Part shown: positions 8,934 to 18,400 of the stretch, piece after piece
Layout: the number at the start of each line of letters is the position of its first letter
Numbering within the stretch: the first letter of the stretch is position 1
DNA from: Arthrobacter sp. OAP107
Lineage (GTDB): Bacteria; Actinomycetota; Actinomycetes; Actinomycetales; Micrococcaceae
Length of the DNA: 64,000 nucleotides
Reading direction: 5' to 3'
Assembly (NCBI RefSeq): GCF_040546765.1
Contig: NZ_JBEPOK010000001.1
Span: 4,030,001-4,094,000 of the forward strand
Program-made: the position numbers and the translations under genes
Notes under the pieces: model-generated
Database searches by the model: none
Told to the model about the DNA's origin: nothing
What the model saw: only the letters and a program-made list of their open reading frames with translations

Positions 8934-9620
8934 TTAGTCCATGAGTTTGGATGTCAGCTCCGCCTCCGGACCCGCTTCCCCGCCCATGGCTGCCACCAGC
9001 CGTTCCCTCGCCCGCCCCAGGTGTTCATCCAGGAGCTGCGCGGCGTCATCGCCCCTCCCTTCCTCGACCAGTTGGAGGAGCCTCTGGTGCTCCGCCTGGA
9101 TGAGGTTTGTGTCCAGCAGGTGCAGCGACTGGACCCGGGACATGCACAGGCGCACCTCCCCCACCAGCGACAGATACATCTTGCTGATCCGCTGGTTGCC
9201 CAGGGCGTCCACGAGGCTGGTGTGGAACCGCATGTCCGGCTCAACCACATCCAGGGGCGCGCCTGTTTTCAGGGCAGCAATGTCATTATTGGCCCGCACC
9301 GCTTCCTCGGGCACGATCTTTCCGGACGCCAGCCGCCGGAGCACTTCGCTCTCGAGGTAGGCCCGTGCCAGGTAGATGTCCCGCACCGATTCGGGGCCCA
9401 GGTCGGCCACGCGGGCGGTCTTGTGCACGCCCCGGACCAGCAGCCCCTCGGCCACGAGCTTCTCGATGGCGGCCTTCGCCGTGGGCCGCGCAACCTCATA
9501 CGAGGAGGCGACCTCAGTCTCGGTCAGCGCGTGCAGGGCCGGGAGCTCGCCCGAAAACACGCGCGCGCGGATGTCCGAGGCGATCGCTTCCACGATCGAT
9601 ACAGCTGAAACACGACTCAC
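8934..9620 (-). CDS. GntR/FCD family regulator of the lactate genes
   Basis: This 228-residue protein has an N-terminal GntR winged helix (about residues 5-70, LTETEVASSYEVARPTAKAAI) and a C-terminal FCD effector domain (about 80-215, with the Asp and His ligands in D-M-R-F-H and related positions). It starts with GTG at 9620, with GGAG upstream. It is divergent from lldP, and the intergenic region carries two FCD-type operators. By analogy with LldR-type regulators it probably represses lldP and the D-lactate dehydrogenase until lactate binds; the ligand is inferred. Confidence 0.85.
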   Translation of the reverse strand: MSRVSAVSIVEAIASDIRARVFSGELPALHALTETEVASSYEVARPTAKAAIEKLVAEGLLVRGVHKTARVADLGPESVRDIYLARAYLESEVLRRLASGKIVPEEAVRANNDIAALKTGAPLDVVEPDMRFHTSLVDALGNQRISKMYLSLVGEVRLCMSRVQSLHLLDTNLIQAEHQRLLQLVEEGRGDDAAQLLDEHLGRARERLVAAMGGEAGPEAELTSKLMD

Positions 9621-9666
9621 GGCACTCCGCTTCTACACGCCGCACTTGTGATGGCTGTGTCTATTT

Positions 9667-9719
9667 TGCCAGACAAGTCAACAATTGATCTTGACCGACT
9701 TGTGTACTTGTTAGACAAT
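9667..9719. promoter_or_regulatory. Two FCD-type operator sites upstream of lldP
   Basis: TTGTTAGACAA (9709-9719) fits the FadR/FCD pattern TNGTNNNACNA exactly, and TTGCCAGACAA (9667-9677) fits with one mismatch. ACAAGTC and GACTTGT also form an inverted pair between them. TTGACC at 9692-9697 is a candidate -35. Sites are 48-100 bases upstream of lldP. Confidence 0.6.
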
Positions 9720-9766
9720 CGAAGGGCGCCACGAAGCTGTGACGCCTCACACATTCTGGAGATCCC

Positions 9767-11518
9767 ATGTTTCAGCAGATCCTCGACCCCATTGGCGGGT
9801 CGCTCTTGCTCTCAGCCCTTTGCGCCGCGCTTCCGCTCGTCCTGCTCTTTGTTCTCCTGGGCGTCTTCCGGGTCAAAGCAACCAAGGCGGCCGTCGCCAG
9901 CCTGCTGGTGTCACTCCTCCTGGCGGTGATCGGCTGGCAGATGCCTCTCGGACAGGCGCTGAGCGCCACCGCGGCCGGAATTTTCTACGGACTCTTCCCG
10001 ATCCTCTGGATCCTGGCCAACGCCCTGTGGATCTACAAACTGACCGTTGCCACCCCGTGGTTCGAGGCCCTGGGCCGCACGATCCGCTCCATCTCCGACG
10101 ACCTGCGGATCCTCTCGATCCTGATCGCCTTCTGCTTTGGGGCCCTACTGGAATCCCTGGCGGGCTTTGGCGCTCCGGTGGCAATTTCCGCGGCCATGTT
10201 GATGGCCGCCGGCATGAAACCGCTGAAATCAGCGGTGGTGTCGCTGCTGGCCAACACCGCGCCGGTCGCCTTCGGCGCCATGGCCGCCCCCATCATCGCG
10301 CTCAACGGCGTCACCGGCCTTCCGCTGCACCACCTCTCCTCCATGGCCGGGCGGCAGACGCCCTTCGTCGCGCTGATCGTTCCGCTCCTCCTCGTGTTCA
10401 TCGTGGACGGACGCCGCGGCGTGAAGCAGGCGTGGCCCGTGGCTCTGGTGGCCGGCACCGCCTTCGCCGTGTCCCAGTTCGTCACCTCCAACTACCTCGC
10501 CGTCGAGCTGACGGATGTGGTGGCCGCGGTCGTCACCGTGGCCGCGGTCCTGATGATGCTGCGGTTCTGGAAGCCCAAGGAAACCATCGGCATGGCCGGG
10601 GACGTGGAGTCCGGTGCTGAGGATGCAGTTCCAGCGAATGTTCGCCAAGGCGCCGTAGCCGTCCGGACAAGCACGACGGCGGTCTCCCGCACTTCCGGTG
10701 CCGCCGCTTCCGCTCCCGCCGCCGTCGGCAACGCGAGTGACGGCAGCACCGCGCCAACCGACAACACCCGGCCCGAACCGCGCCACATCTGGATGGCCAT
10801 TGCCCCGTACCTGATCATCATCACGGTGTTCTCCATCGCCCAGATCCCGGCGGTCAAGTCCTGGCTGAACCAGGTGGGGACCGTGACGTTCCACTGGCCG
10901 GGCCTCGACATCACCGATTCCACCGGCAAGCCCGTGGCCGCCACCAAGTTCAAGCTCGACCATCTCAAGGCCACCGGCACGCTGCTGCTGTTCTCCGGCC
11001 TGATCACCATGGCGCTTTACCGGATCACGGCCGGCCAGGGCTGGCGGATCTACCGCGAGACGCTGGTGCAGCTCCGCTGGACCATCGTCACCGTCACGTC
11101 CGTGCTTGCCCTGTCCTTCGTGATGAACCTGTCCGGGCAGACCACCACGCTGGGATTCGCACTGGCATCCGCTGGCGGCTTCTTTGCCGTGCTCTCCCCG
11201 CTGATCGGCTGGATCGGCGTGGCGCTGACAGGTTCCGACACTTCCTCCAACTCCCTGTTCGGCCAGATGCAGGCCACCGCGGCCCAGCAGGCCGGCCTCT
11301 CCCCTGTCCTGATGGCGGCCTCCAACTCCTCCGCCGGCGTGATGGGCAAGATGCTCTCGCTGCAGAACCTCGCGGTGGCCGCCGCCGCCGTCGGACTGGA
11401 CGGCGCCGAAGGGACACTGTTCCGTAAACTGATCGGATGGAGCGTCGGTCTGCTGGCCCTCATCACCGTCCTGATCCTCCTGCAGTCCACCCCCGTACTC
11501 GGCTGGATGGTTCCCTGA
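9767..11518 (+). CDS. lldP: L-lactate permease LldP
   Basis: The 583-residue protein belongs to the lactate permease family, with about twelve membrane helices and the conserved blocks ESLAGFGAPVAIS (near 125-137) and GSDTSSNSLFG (near 488-498). A low-complexity Ala/Thr/Ser loop (about 285-330) separates the two halves. It imports lactate and possibly glycolate by proton symport. Its TGA overlaps the next ATG by one base (TGATG), so it is translationally coupled to the dehydrogenase. Control is likely by the divergent FCD regulator. Confidence 0.93.
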   Translation: MFQQILDPIGGSLLLSALCAALPLVLLFVLLGVFRVKATKAAVASLLVSLLLAVIGWQMPLGQALSATAAGIFYGLFPILWILANALWIYKLTVATPWFEALGRTIRSISDDLRILSILIAFCFGALLESLAGFGAPVAISAAMLMAAGMKPLKSAVVSLLANTAPVAFGAMAAPIIALNGVTGLPLHHLSSMAGRQTPFVALIVPLLLVFIVDGRRGVKQAWPVALVAGTAFAVSQFVTSNYLAVELTDVVAAVVTVAAVLMMLRFWKPKETIGMAGDVESGAEDAVPANVRQGAVAVRTSTTAVSRTSGAAASAPAAVGNASDGSTAPTDNTRPEPRHIWMAIAPYLIIITVFSIAQIPAVKSWLNQVGTVTFHWPGLDITDSTGKPVAATKFKLDHLKATGTLLLFSGLITMALYRITAGQGWRIYRETLVQLRWTIVTVTSVLALSFVMNLSGQTTTLGFALASAGGFFAVLSPLIGWIGVALTGSDTSSNSLFGQMQATAAQQAGLSPVLMAASNSSAGVMGKMLSLQNLAVAAAAVGLDGAEGTLFRKLIGWSVGLLALITVLILLQSTPVLGWMVP

Positions 11519-14391
11519 TGACAACACTGCAACTTGCCGGACTCCGCGAAGCCGTGGCCGATCCCGCCCAGGTGAAAACCCGGCCGATCGACCTCCACGC
11601 CAATGCCCACGACGCCTCCCATTTCCTGCTCATTCCGCAGGCTGTGGTGACGGCGGGCAACGCGGACGAGGTGGGCCGCCTGCTCCAAGCCAGCGCCGCC
11701 CAGGGCGTTCCGCTGACCTTCCGCTCCGGCGGCACCAGCCTCAGCGGGCAGGCCGTGTCCGACGGCGTCCTGGTGGACGTGCGCCGCAACTTCCGGGATG
11801 TTGAGGTGCTCGACGGCGGCGCCCGGGTCCGCGTCCAGCCCGGAGTCACGGTGCGCGCGCTTAACGCCCGGCTGGCACCCTATGGCCGGAAGTTCGGACC
11901 TGATCCCGCCAGTGAATCGGCCTGCACAGTGGGCGGCGTGGTGGCCAACAACTCGTCCGGCATGAACTGCGGCACAGTGGACAATGCCTACCGCACGCTC
12001 GAGTCCCTCACCGTGGTGCTGCCCTCCGGCACCGTGATCGATACCGGCGCGCCGGACGCGGACCAGAAACTCCGCACCCTGGAACCGGAGCTGCACGAGG
12101 GCCTGGCGGACCTTGCCCGGCGGGTGCGCGGCAACAGCGATTCGGTCAGGAGGATCCGGCAGCAGTTCTCGATGAAGAACACCATGGGCTACGGCCTGAA
12201 CTCCCTGCTGGACTACGACTCCCCCGCGGAGATGATGGCCCACCTGATTGTCGGCAGCGAGGGCACGCTGGGCTTCGTGGCCGAGGCGGTCTTCCGGACC
12301 ATCCCGCGCCTGACCCATGCGGCCACCGGGCTGCTGGTGTTCCCCGACCTGCAGACAGCCAACGAAGCCCTGCCCGCGTTGGTGGAATCCGGAGCCGCCA
12401 CGGTGGAGCTCATGGACGCCCTGTCACTCAAGGTGGGCCAGACGCTCAAGGGGACTCCCGCCGTCGTACAGGACCTGGCGGTCCGGGACCACGCGGCTCT
12501 GCTGGTGGAATACTCGGCCGAACAGGGCGAGGAGCTGGCTGCGCTGCAGCAGCGCGGCGAGCGCATGCTCACTGGCCTGGGCCTGGCCGCCCCAGCCCAG
12601 TTCACCGGCGACGCCTCCGCCCGCGCCCAGCTGTGGCACCTGCGCAAGGGCCTCTATGCCTCCGTGGCCGGAGCCCGCCCGCAGGGCACCACCGCCCTGC
12701 TGGAGGACATCGTGGTTCCGGTCCCCGTGCTGGGCCGCACCTGCCGCGAACTGGTGGGGCTGTTCGAGAAGTACAGCTACGCGAACAGCGTCATCTTCGG
12801 CCATGCGAAGGACGGCAACGTCCACTTCATGCTCACGGACGGCTTCACCACGCCGCCGGAGCTGGACCGCTACAGCGCGTTCACCGAGGACATGGTGGAT
12901 CTGGTCCTGGCTGAAGGCGGCTCGCTCAAGGCCGAACACGGCACCGGCCGGGTCATGGCTCCGTATGTGCGGCGGCAGTACGGCGATGAACTGTATGGGG
13001 TGATGCGCCGGATCAAGCAGCTGTTCGACCCGTCGGGGATGCTCAATCCCGGCGTGCTGATGGACGACGACCCGCAGGCGCACCTCCGGCACATCAAGAC
13101 CGCGCCGCCTGTGGCCGAGGAGGTGGACCGCTGCGTCTCGTGCGGCTACTGCGAGCCGGTGTGCCCCAGCAAGGACCTGACCCTGACGCCCCGGCAGCGC
13201 ATTGTCACGCTGCGTGCCATCGAGCAGGCACGGCTGGACGGAGATGAGCCGCTGGCCAGGCAGCTTGAGAAGGACTACGACTACGAATCGGTGCAGACAT
13301 GCGCGGTGGACGGCATGTGCCAGACGGCCTGTCCCGTGGAAATCAACACCGGCCTGCTGGTGAAACGGATCCGCCGGGCCGAGGCGGGGCCGGTGGAAAA
13401 CGGTTTATGGAACACCGCGGCCAAGCACTGGGGCGGTGTGACGCGCGGGGCCTCGCTCGCGCTCACCGTGGTAAACAAGCTTCCGGCCGCGGCAGTGGTG
13501 CCGCCCAACAAGGCAGCCCGTGCAGTCCTGGGGACGGACACCGTGCCGCTGTACTCGCCGGAACTCCCAGGCGGCGGTTTTGCCCGCCAACGGCCGGCGC
13601 CGGATGGCGCGCCGGACGCTGTCTACTTCCCGGCGTGCGTGGGGACGATGTTCGGGCCGGCCGGGTCTGGTTCCCCGGATGCCGGCGGCGCCGGTTCTGG
13701 TGCCGCAGGTTCCGACGGCGGGGCCGCGGGCCGGGGCGTTCAGTACAGCTTTGAGCAGCTCTGCGAGCGGGCCGGGGTGACGCTGCTGGTGCCGGACGGC
13801 ATCGACGGGCTATGCTGCGGCACGCCCTGGTCCTCCAAGGGCATGGCCGCCGGCCAGGCCACCATGCGGGAGAAAACGCTGGCGGCGCTGCGGCAGGCCA
13901 CCCGCGACGGGGAACTCCCCATCATCTGCGACGCGTCCTCATGCACCGAAGGGTTGCGTCAGGCGGTGGAATCCGACACTCCGCTGCCCGGGCAGCGCGA
14001 GCTGCGGATCGTGGATGCCGTGGACTTCGCCGCCGAGCACATCCTGCCCAAGCTGCCCGATCACGAGAAGCTGGATTCCCTGGCGCTGCACCCCACCTGC
14101 TCCTCCACCCGCATGGGCATCAACAGTTCGCTGACTGCCGTTGCCCAGGCCGTGGCCGAGAAGGTAGAGGTACCGGAGAACTGGGGCTGCTGCGCTTTCG
14201 CCGGGGACCGCGGCATGCTCCATCCCGAGCTCACTGCCTCCGCTACCCAAAAGCAGGGCAGGGAGGTGGCCGAGATGGGTGCCTCAGCGCACGCCTCCTG
14301 CAACCGCACCTGCGAACTGGGCATGACCCGGGCCACCGGCAAGGACTACCGGCACGTGCTGGAGCTGCTGGAGGAAATGACGCGGAGCTGA
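11518..14391 (+). CDS. FAD- and Fe-S-dependent D-lactate dehydrogenase (DLD type)
   Basis: The 957-residue protein has, in order, a PCMH-type FAD-binding domain (about 35-210), an FAD-oxidase C-terminal domain (about 235-510), a ferredoxin-like domain with C-x2-C-x2-C-x3-C at 539-549 and a second Cys set at 595-605, and a C-terminal pair of CCG-type Cys motifs (near 702, 767, 857 and 891). This is the layout of membrane-associated respiratory D-lactate dehydrogenases passing electrons to the quinone pool. A Gly/Ala/Ser-rich insertion (about 720-742) lies within the CCG region. The lldP overlap indicates use of imported lactate. Other 2-hydroxyacids such as D-2-hydroxyglutarate cannot be excluded. 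Confidence 0.85.
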   Translation: MTTLQLAGLREAVADPAQVKTRPIDLHANAHDASHFLLIPQAVVTAGNADEVGRLLQASAAQGVPLTFRSGGTSLSGQAVSDGVLVDVRRNFRDVEVLDGGARVRVQPGVTVRALNARLAPYGRKFGPDPASESACTVGGVVANNSSGMNCGTVDNAYRTLESLTVVLPSGTVIDTGAPDADQKLRTLEPELHEGLADLARRVRGNSDSVRRIRQQFSMKNTMGYGLNSLLDYDSPAEMMAHLIVGSEGTLGFVAEAVFRTIPRLTHAATGLLVFPDLQTANEALPALVESGAATVELMDALSLKVGQTLKGTPAVVQDLAVRDHAALLVEYSAEQGEELAALQQRGERMLTGLGLAAPAQFTGDASARAQLWHLRKGLYASVAGARPQGTTALLEDIVVPVPVLGRTCRELVGLFEKYSYANSVIFGHAKDGNVHFMLTDGFTTPPELDRYSAFTEDMVDLVLAEGGSLKAEHGTGRVMAPYVRRQYGDELYGVMRRIKQLFDPSGMLNPGVLMDDDPQAHLRHIKTAPPVAEEVDRCVSCGYCEPVCPSKDLTLTPRQRIVTLRAIEQARLDGDEPLARQLEKDYDYESVQTCAVDGMCQTACPVEINTGLLVKRIRRAEAGPVENGLWNTAAKHWGGVTRGASLALTVVNKLPAAAVVPPNKAARAVLGTDTVPLYSPELPGGGFARQRPAPDGAPDAVYFPACVGTMFGPAGSGSPDAGGAGSGAAGSDGGAAGRGVQYSFEQLCERAGVTLLVPDGIDGLCCGTPWSSKGMAAGQATMREKTLAALRQATRDGELPIICDASSCTEGLRQAVESDTPLPGQRELRIVDAVDFAAEHILPKLPDHEKLDSLALHPTCSSTRMGINSSLTAVAQAVAEKVEVPENWGCCAFAGDRGMLHPELTASATQKQGREVAEMGASAHASCNRTCELGMTRATGKDYRHVLELLEEMTRS

Positions 14392-14496
14392 CGCTTCTAC
14401 GACGGTCCGGCCAGGCCACCTCCCGCGAACGTGACGTGCCTTGGAAGTCACCTCCGGATCGACGACGGCGGAGGTGGCCGGATCCTAAGATGAGGC

Positions 14497-15390
14497 ATGG
14501 ACTTCTGGGACGTGTTGTGGACTGTGCTGGGGGCCGGGCTGATTCTGCTGATGCTCATCGACGTCTTCCACACACTGCTTTACCCGCACGGTTCCGGCCC
14601 GGTGTGCAGGACAATAATGCACGGATGCTGGCGTCTCTCCAGGCTGTCCAGGCGAGGGGCCTCTTCGATCGCGGCTCCCGTGGCCATGGCCGCTGTCATC
14701 GGCGCCTGGGCCGCCATGGCCATCCTGGGCTGGGCGCTGCTCTACCTGCCGCACCTGCCGGAAAGTTTCATCTACGGTGACAGGGTCCCACGGGAGGCAG
14801 ATTTCCTCGAAGCGGTCTACATCTCCATGGTCACTCTTTCCACCGTAGGGTTCGGGGAAGTGGTCGCAGGCCACCCTCTGCTGAGGTTGGTCTCTGCCTC
14901 CCAGGCGCTCACAGGTTTCGGTTTGCTGACGGCCACGGTCTCCTGGATCCTTCAGATGTACCCAGCCCTGAACCGCCGTCGCGCCCTTGCCCATCAACTG
15001 AACCTGTTCAGGGAGGCGGCAAGTCCCGGTGACCCGTTCTCAATGGGTCCCAGCCATGCCGCCGGTCTGCTCGAATCGCTGGCCGGCAGCGTGGCCTCCG
15101 TCAGCATAGATTTGCTGGCCTTCCACGAAACGTACTATTTCCAGGAAGTCGAGCAGCGGGGCTCCCTGCCGGCTACAGTCAAATACGCACAGGAACTCGC
15201 GTCCGAAGCCAAGGCCAGCGATCACCCCGATCTCCAGTTTGCCGGGCGGATGCTGGAGGCGGCCTTGGAGGATCTCGCTGGGGTTCTCCGTGGCAGATTC
15301 GGGCATGCCGGGACAACGTCGTCCGAGGTGTTCGAGCACTATTCCACGCACCACAGGCACCGCCGGTCCCGTGGGACGGACACTGATTAG
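14497..15390 (+). CDS. Two-helix potassium/ion channel family protein
   Basis: The 297-residue protein has an N-terminal hydrophobic helix (about 5-30), a second helix (about 58-85), a pore loop with the selectivity-filter sequence TVGFG at 116-120 and a following helix (about 125-150). The cytoplasmic C-terminus (about 155-297) has no recognised RCK domain. It fits the Ion_trans_2 superfamily. TVGFG instead of TVGYG is an accepted variant in bacterial potassium channels. It appears monocistronic. Confidence 0.8.
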   Translation: MDFWDVLWTVLGAGLILLMLIDVFHTLLYPHGSGPVCRTIMHGCWRLSRLSRRGASSIAAPVAMAAVIGAWAAMAILGWALLYLPHLPESFIYGDRVPREADFLEAVYISMVTLSTVGFGEVVAGHPLLRLVSASQALTGFGLLTATVSWILQMYPALNRRRALAHQLNLFREAASPGDPFSMGPSHAAGLLESLAGSVASVSIDLLAFHETYYFQEVEQRGSLPATVKYAQELASEAKASDHPDLQFAGRMLEAALEDLAGVLRGRFGHAGTTSSEVFEHYSTHHRHRRSRGTDTD

Positions 15391-15473
15391 TTCCTGAAAC
15401 CCTGAAACGGAAGCGGACGCTGCGCCCACCCCGCGTATATTAGCTTGGGGCTAAAGATGAAACTGGGGGACAC

Positions 15474-18400
15474 ATGCGGCTTCGTTCATGGGCGCGCGCA
15501 AAACAACGGGTGCTGGCTTCGGCAACAACGTTTTCGGCAGTCGGGCTGCTTCTTGTAGCGGCAGTGGTGCACCCGGGGTTCAAAACGACGCACGTGGACC
15601 TCAACGACGGCGGTGTGTGGGTGACCAATACCGGCATGAACCTGGTGGGTCACCTGAACTTCCAGTCGAAAACGCTCGACGGCGGCCTCATGGCGGCCAG
15701 TTCCGACTTCGATATCCTCCAACACAGCAGCAGTGTGCTCGTGTCGGACCGCGGCAACGCCTCGCTGGGCCGGGTCAAGGTTTCGGCCGTCACTCTTGAA
15801 CCGCCCCAGCAGCTCCCCGGAACCGCGGTCCCGGCGTTCGGGGAAAAAGCCGTGGCCCTGGCCGATCCGAACTCGGGGCGCCTCTGGGTGACGCAGGGCA
15901 GCATGCTGGGCTCCCTCGACTTCGATGCACAGGAACCCGTGCTGAGCGGCGCCCGAGGAATCGTCGCGACGGTAGGAGTTGACGACGTCGTTCACGCCGC
16001 GGATCCGGCACGCGGCGAGGTGACCTCACTTCGCGTCAACGCGACCGGCGGGGTGGATTCCCGCACCACCGTGCAATACGGGCAGATCCGCAACAAGGAC
16101 AACGTCCAGCTTGCCGCCGTCGGGGACAAACCGGTGCTGTTCGACGCCGACGGCGGAATACTTCTTCTTCCCGGCGGCCGGGTGGCGCAGGTGCCGGACG
16201 CGGCGGACGCCAAACTGCAGCAAAGCGGGCCCGCCGCGGACTTTGTGGCCGTGACCACCAAGAAGGCCCTGATCAAGCAGCCCCTGGACGGTTCGGCCGC
16301 GACGGTGGTGGACCTTGGAACGTCCGGAACCCCTGCCACTCCCGTTTTTCTCAATGGCTGTGTCTACGCCGCCTGGGCCGGGGCCGGAAAATACCTCCGC
16401 GAATGCACGAACGCCGCAGACAACAGCAGCGCTGACATTCCCGGCGCGAGCGCCCGGTCCAATCTGGTGTTCCGGGTGAACCGGGACATCGTGGTCCTTA
16501 ACGACGTCACGTCCGGCAACGTCTGGCTGGTGACCGAGAACATGAGGCTCGTAGCCAACTGGGACGAGATCATTCCCCCGCCGGACAAGGTTGAGGACCA
16601 GGACGACCCCGCCGCAGATGACACCCCCGTGGACACCCTCCCGGACCGTACCAAGGAAAACCGCCCGCCGTCAGCCAAAGATGACCAATTCGGCGTGCGC
16701 CCCGGCCGGACCACCCTCCTGCCGGTCCTGGACAACGACTCGGACCCCGACGGGGACGTCCTCACCGTCCAGCTCCAGGGCGACAGCCCCGCCGCCGGCA
16801 GCGTGCAGGCCGTCTACGACGGCACTGGCCTGCAGGTGAGGGTGCCGGCCGATGCGACCGGAACGTCACGGTTCCAGTACCAGGCCAGTGACGGCCGCGG
16901 CGGCACCGCCACGGCCGCCGCCACCCTGACCGTGAAGGACCCCGCCAGCAACGAGCCGCCGAAGCAAAAACGGGTGCCCACGATCATCCTGGAGCAGGGC
17001 AAAAGCATCTCCCAGAACATCCTCACCGACTGGACAGATCCTGACGGCGACAACCTGCTGCTGCTGGGAGCCCGCCCCACCCGCGAAGGCGACCAGGTGC
17101 GGACCCGGGCAGACGGCCTTTTGACGTTCCAGGACCTGGGATCCACCCTGGGCAAAAAGGAGGTTGCCATCACCGTCTCGGACGGACGGGACCAGGTGGA
17201 GGGCACCGTGGTGGTGGACGTCCGCGCCAAGGGCGGCCTTCCACCGAAAGCCAACGCAGACCACGTGTCCGGAATCGCCGGCCAGGACATCCTGGTTTCG
17301 CCCTTGAAGAATGACAGCGACCCCACCGGCGAAGGCCTCCGGCTGACACGCGTGGTAGGCCCTCCGGAGCAGGAAACCACCCCGGATTACCAGACGGGGA
17401 CCTTCACCTTCCGCGCGGCCAGGCCCGGCACGTATTACGCCACCTACCTGGTGACCAACGGACCGGACAGCTCCGAGGGGCTCGTACGGATCGACGTCAA
17501 AGCCGCCGGCGCCGAACGGGGCGACCCGGTCGCCGTCGCTGATCTGGCGCTGCTTCCGGTGGGCGGGGAAGTGCTGCTGGATGCGCTCGCCAACGACTCG
17601 GATCCAGCCGGGGGCGTCCTGGTCATCCAATCCCTTGGCCTTCCCCGGAATTCAGCGGTGGCCGTCGCCGTCGTGAACCATCAGATCCTCCGCATCACCG
17701 ATGTGCGTGGCCTCGCTGCGCCCACTTCCCTGACGTACACCGTGTCCAACGGCGTGGCCAGTGCAACCGGCGAGGTGACCATCCTGCCCATTCCGGCGCC
17801 GGCAAAACTGCTCCCGCCTGTCGCGGCCCCGGACGAAATCACCGTCAGGGCCAACGACGTCGCCACCATCGCTGTCCTCGCCAACGACTCCCATCCCAAT
17901 GGCGCAAAGCTGAAGCTCAAGCCGGTCCTCGTGCAGGGAACCGATCCCGCACAGGGCCTCCTTGCCGTATCCGGGGACGTGCTGCGCTTCAAGGCAGGCG
18001 CAGCAGGAGGAACGGTGCACGCAATCTACGCCGTCACCGGCCCCGATGGGCAGGAAGACTCGGCGCAGGTAACCATCCACATCCGCGGAGCGGGCACCAA
18101 CTCCCGGCCGCTCCCCCAGCACGTGACCGGCCGGGTGGTTGCCGGGAACACCACGAGGATCCCCATTCCCCTGGAGGGCATCGATCCCGACGGCGACTCC
18201 GTCACCCTGGTGGGTCTGGAGCAGGCACCCCGCAAGGGAACAGCCGTGGTGGGTGCCAGCTATGTGGAGTACAGGGCGCCGGCGAACGCCTCGGGACAGG
18301 ACACTTTCTCCTACGTGGTGGAGGACAGGTTCGGGGCGCGGTCCACCGCGCGGGTGGCCGTAGGCATCGCACCCGCCCCCGGATCCAACCAGAGTCCCGT

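Noticed and set aside
10229..11527. Long minus-strand frame across lldP
   Set aside because: Antisense shadow of lldP, no family similarity.
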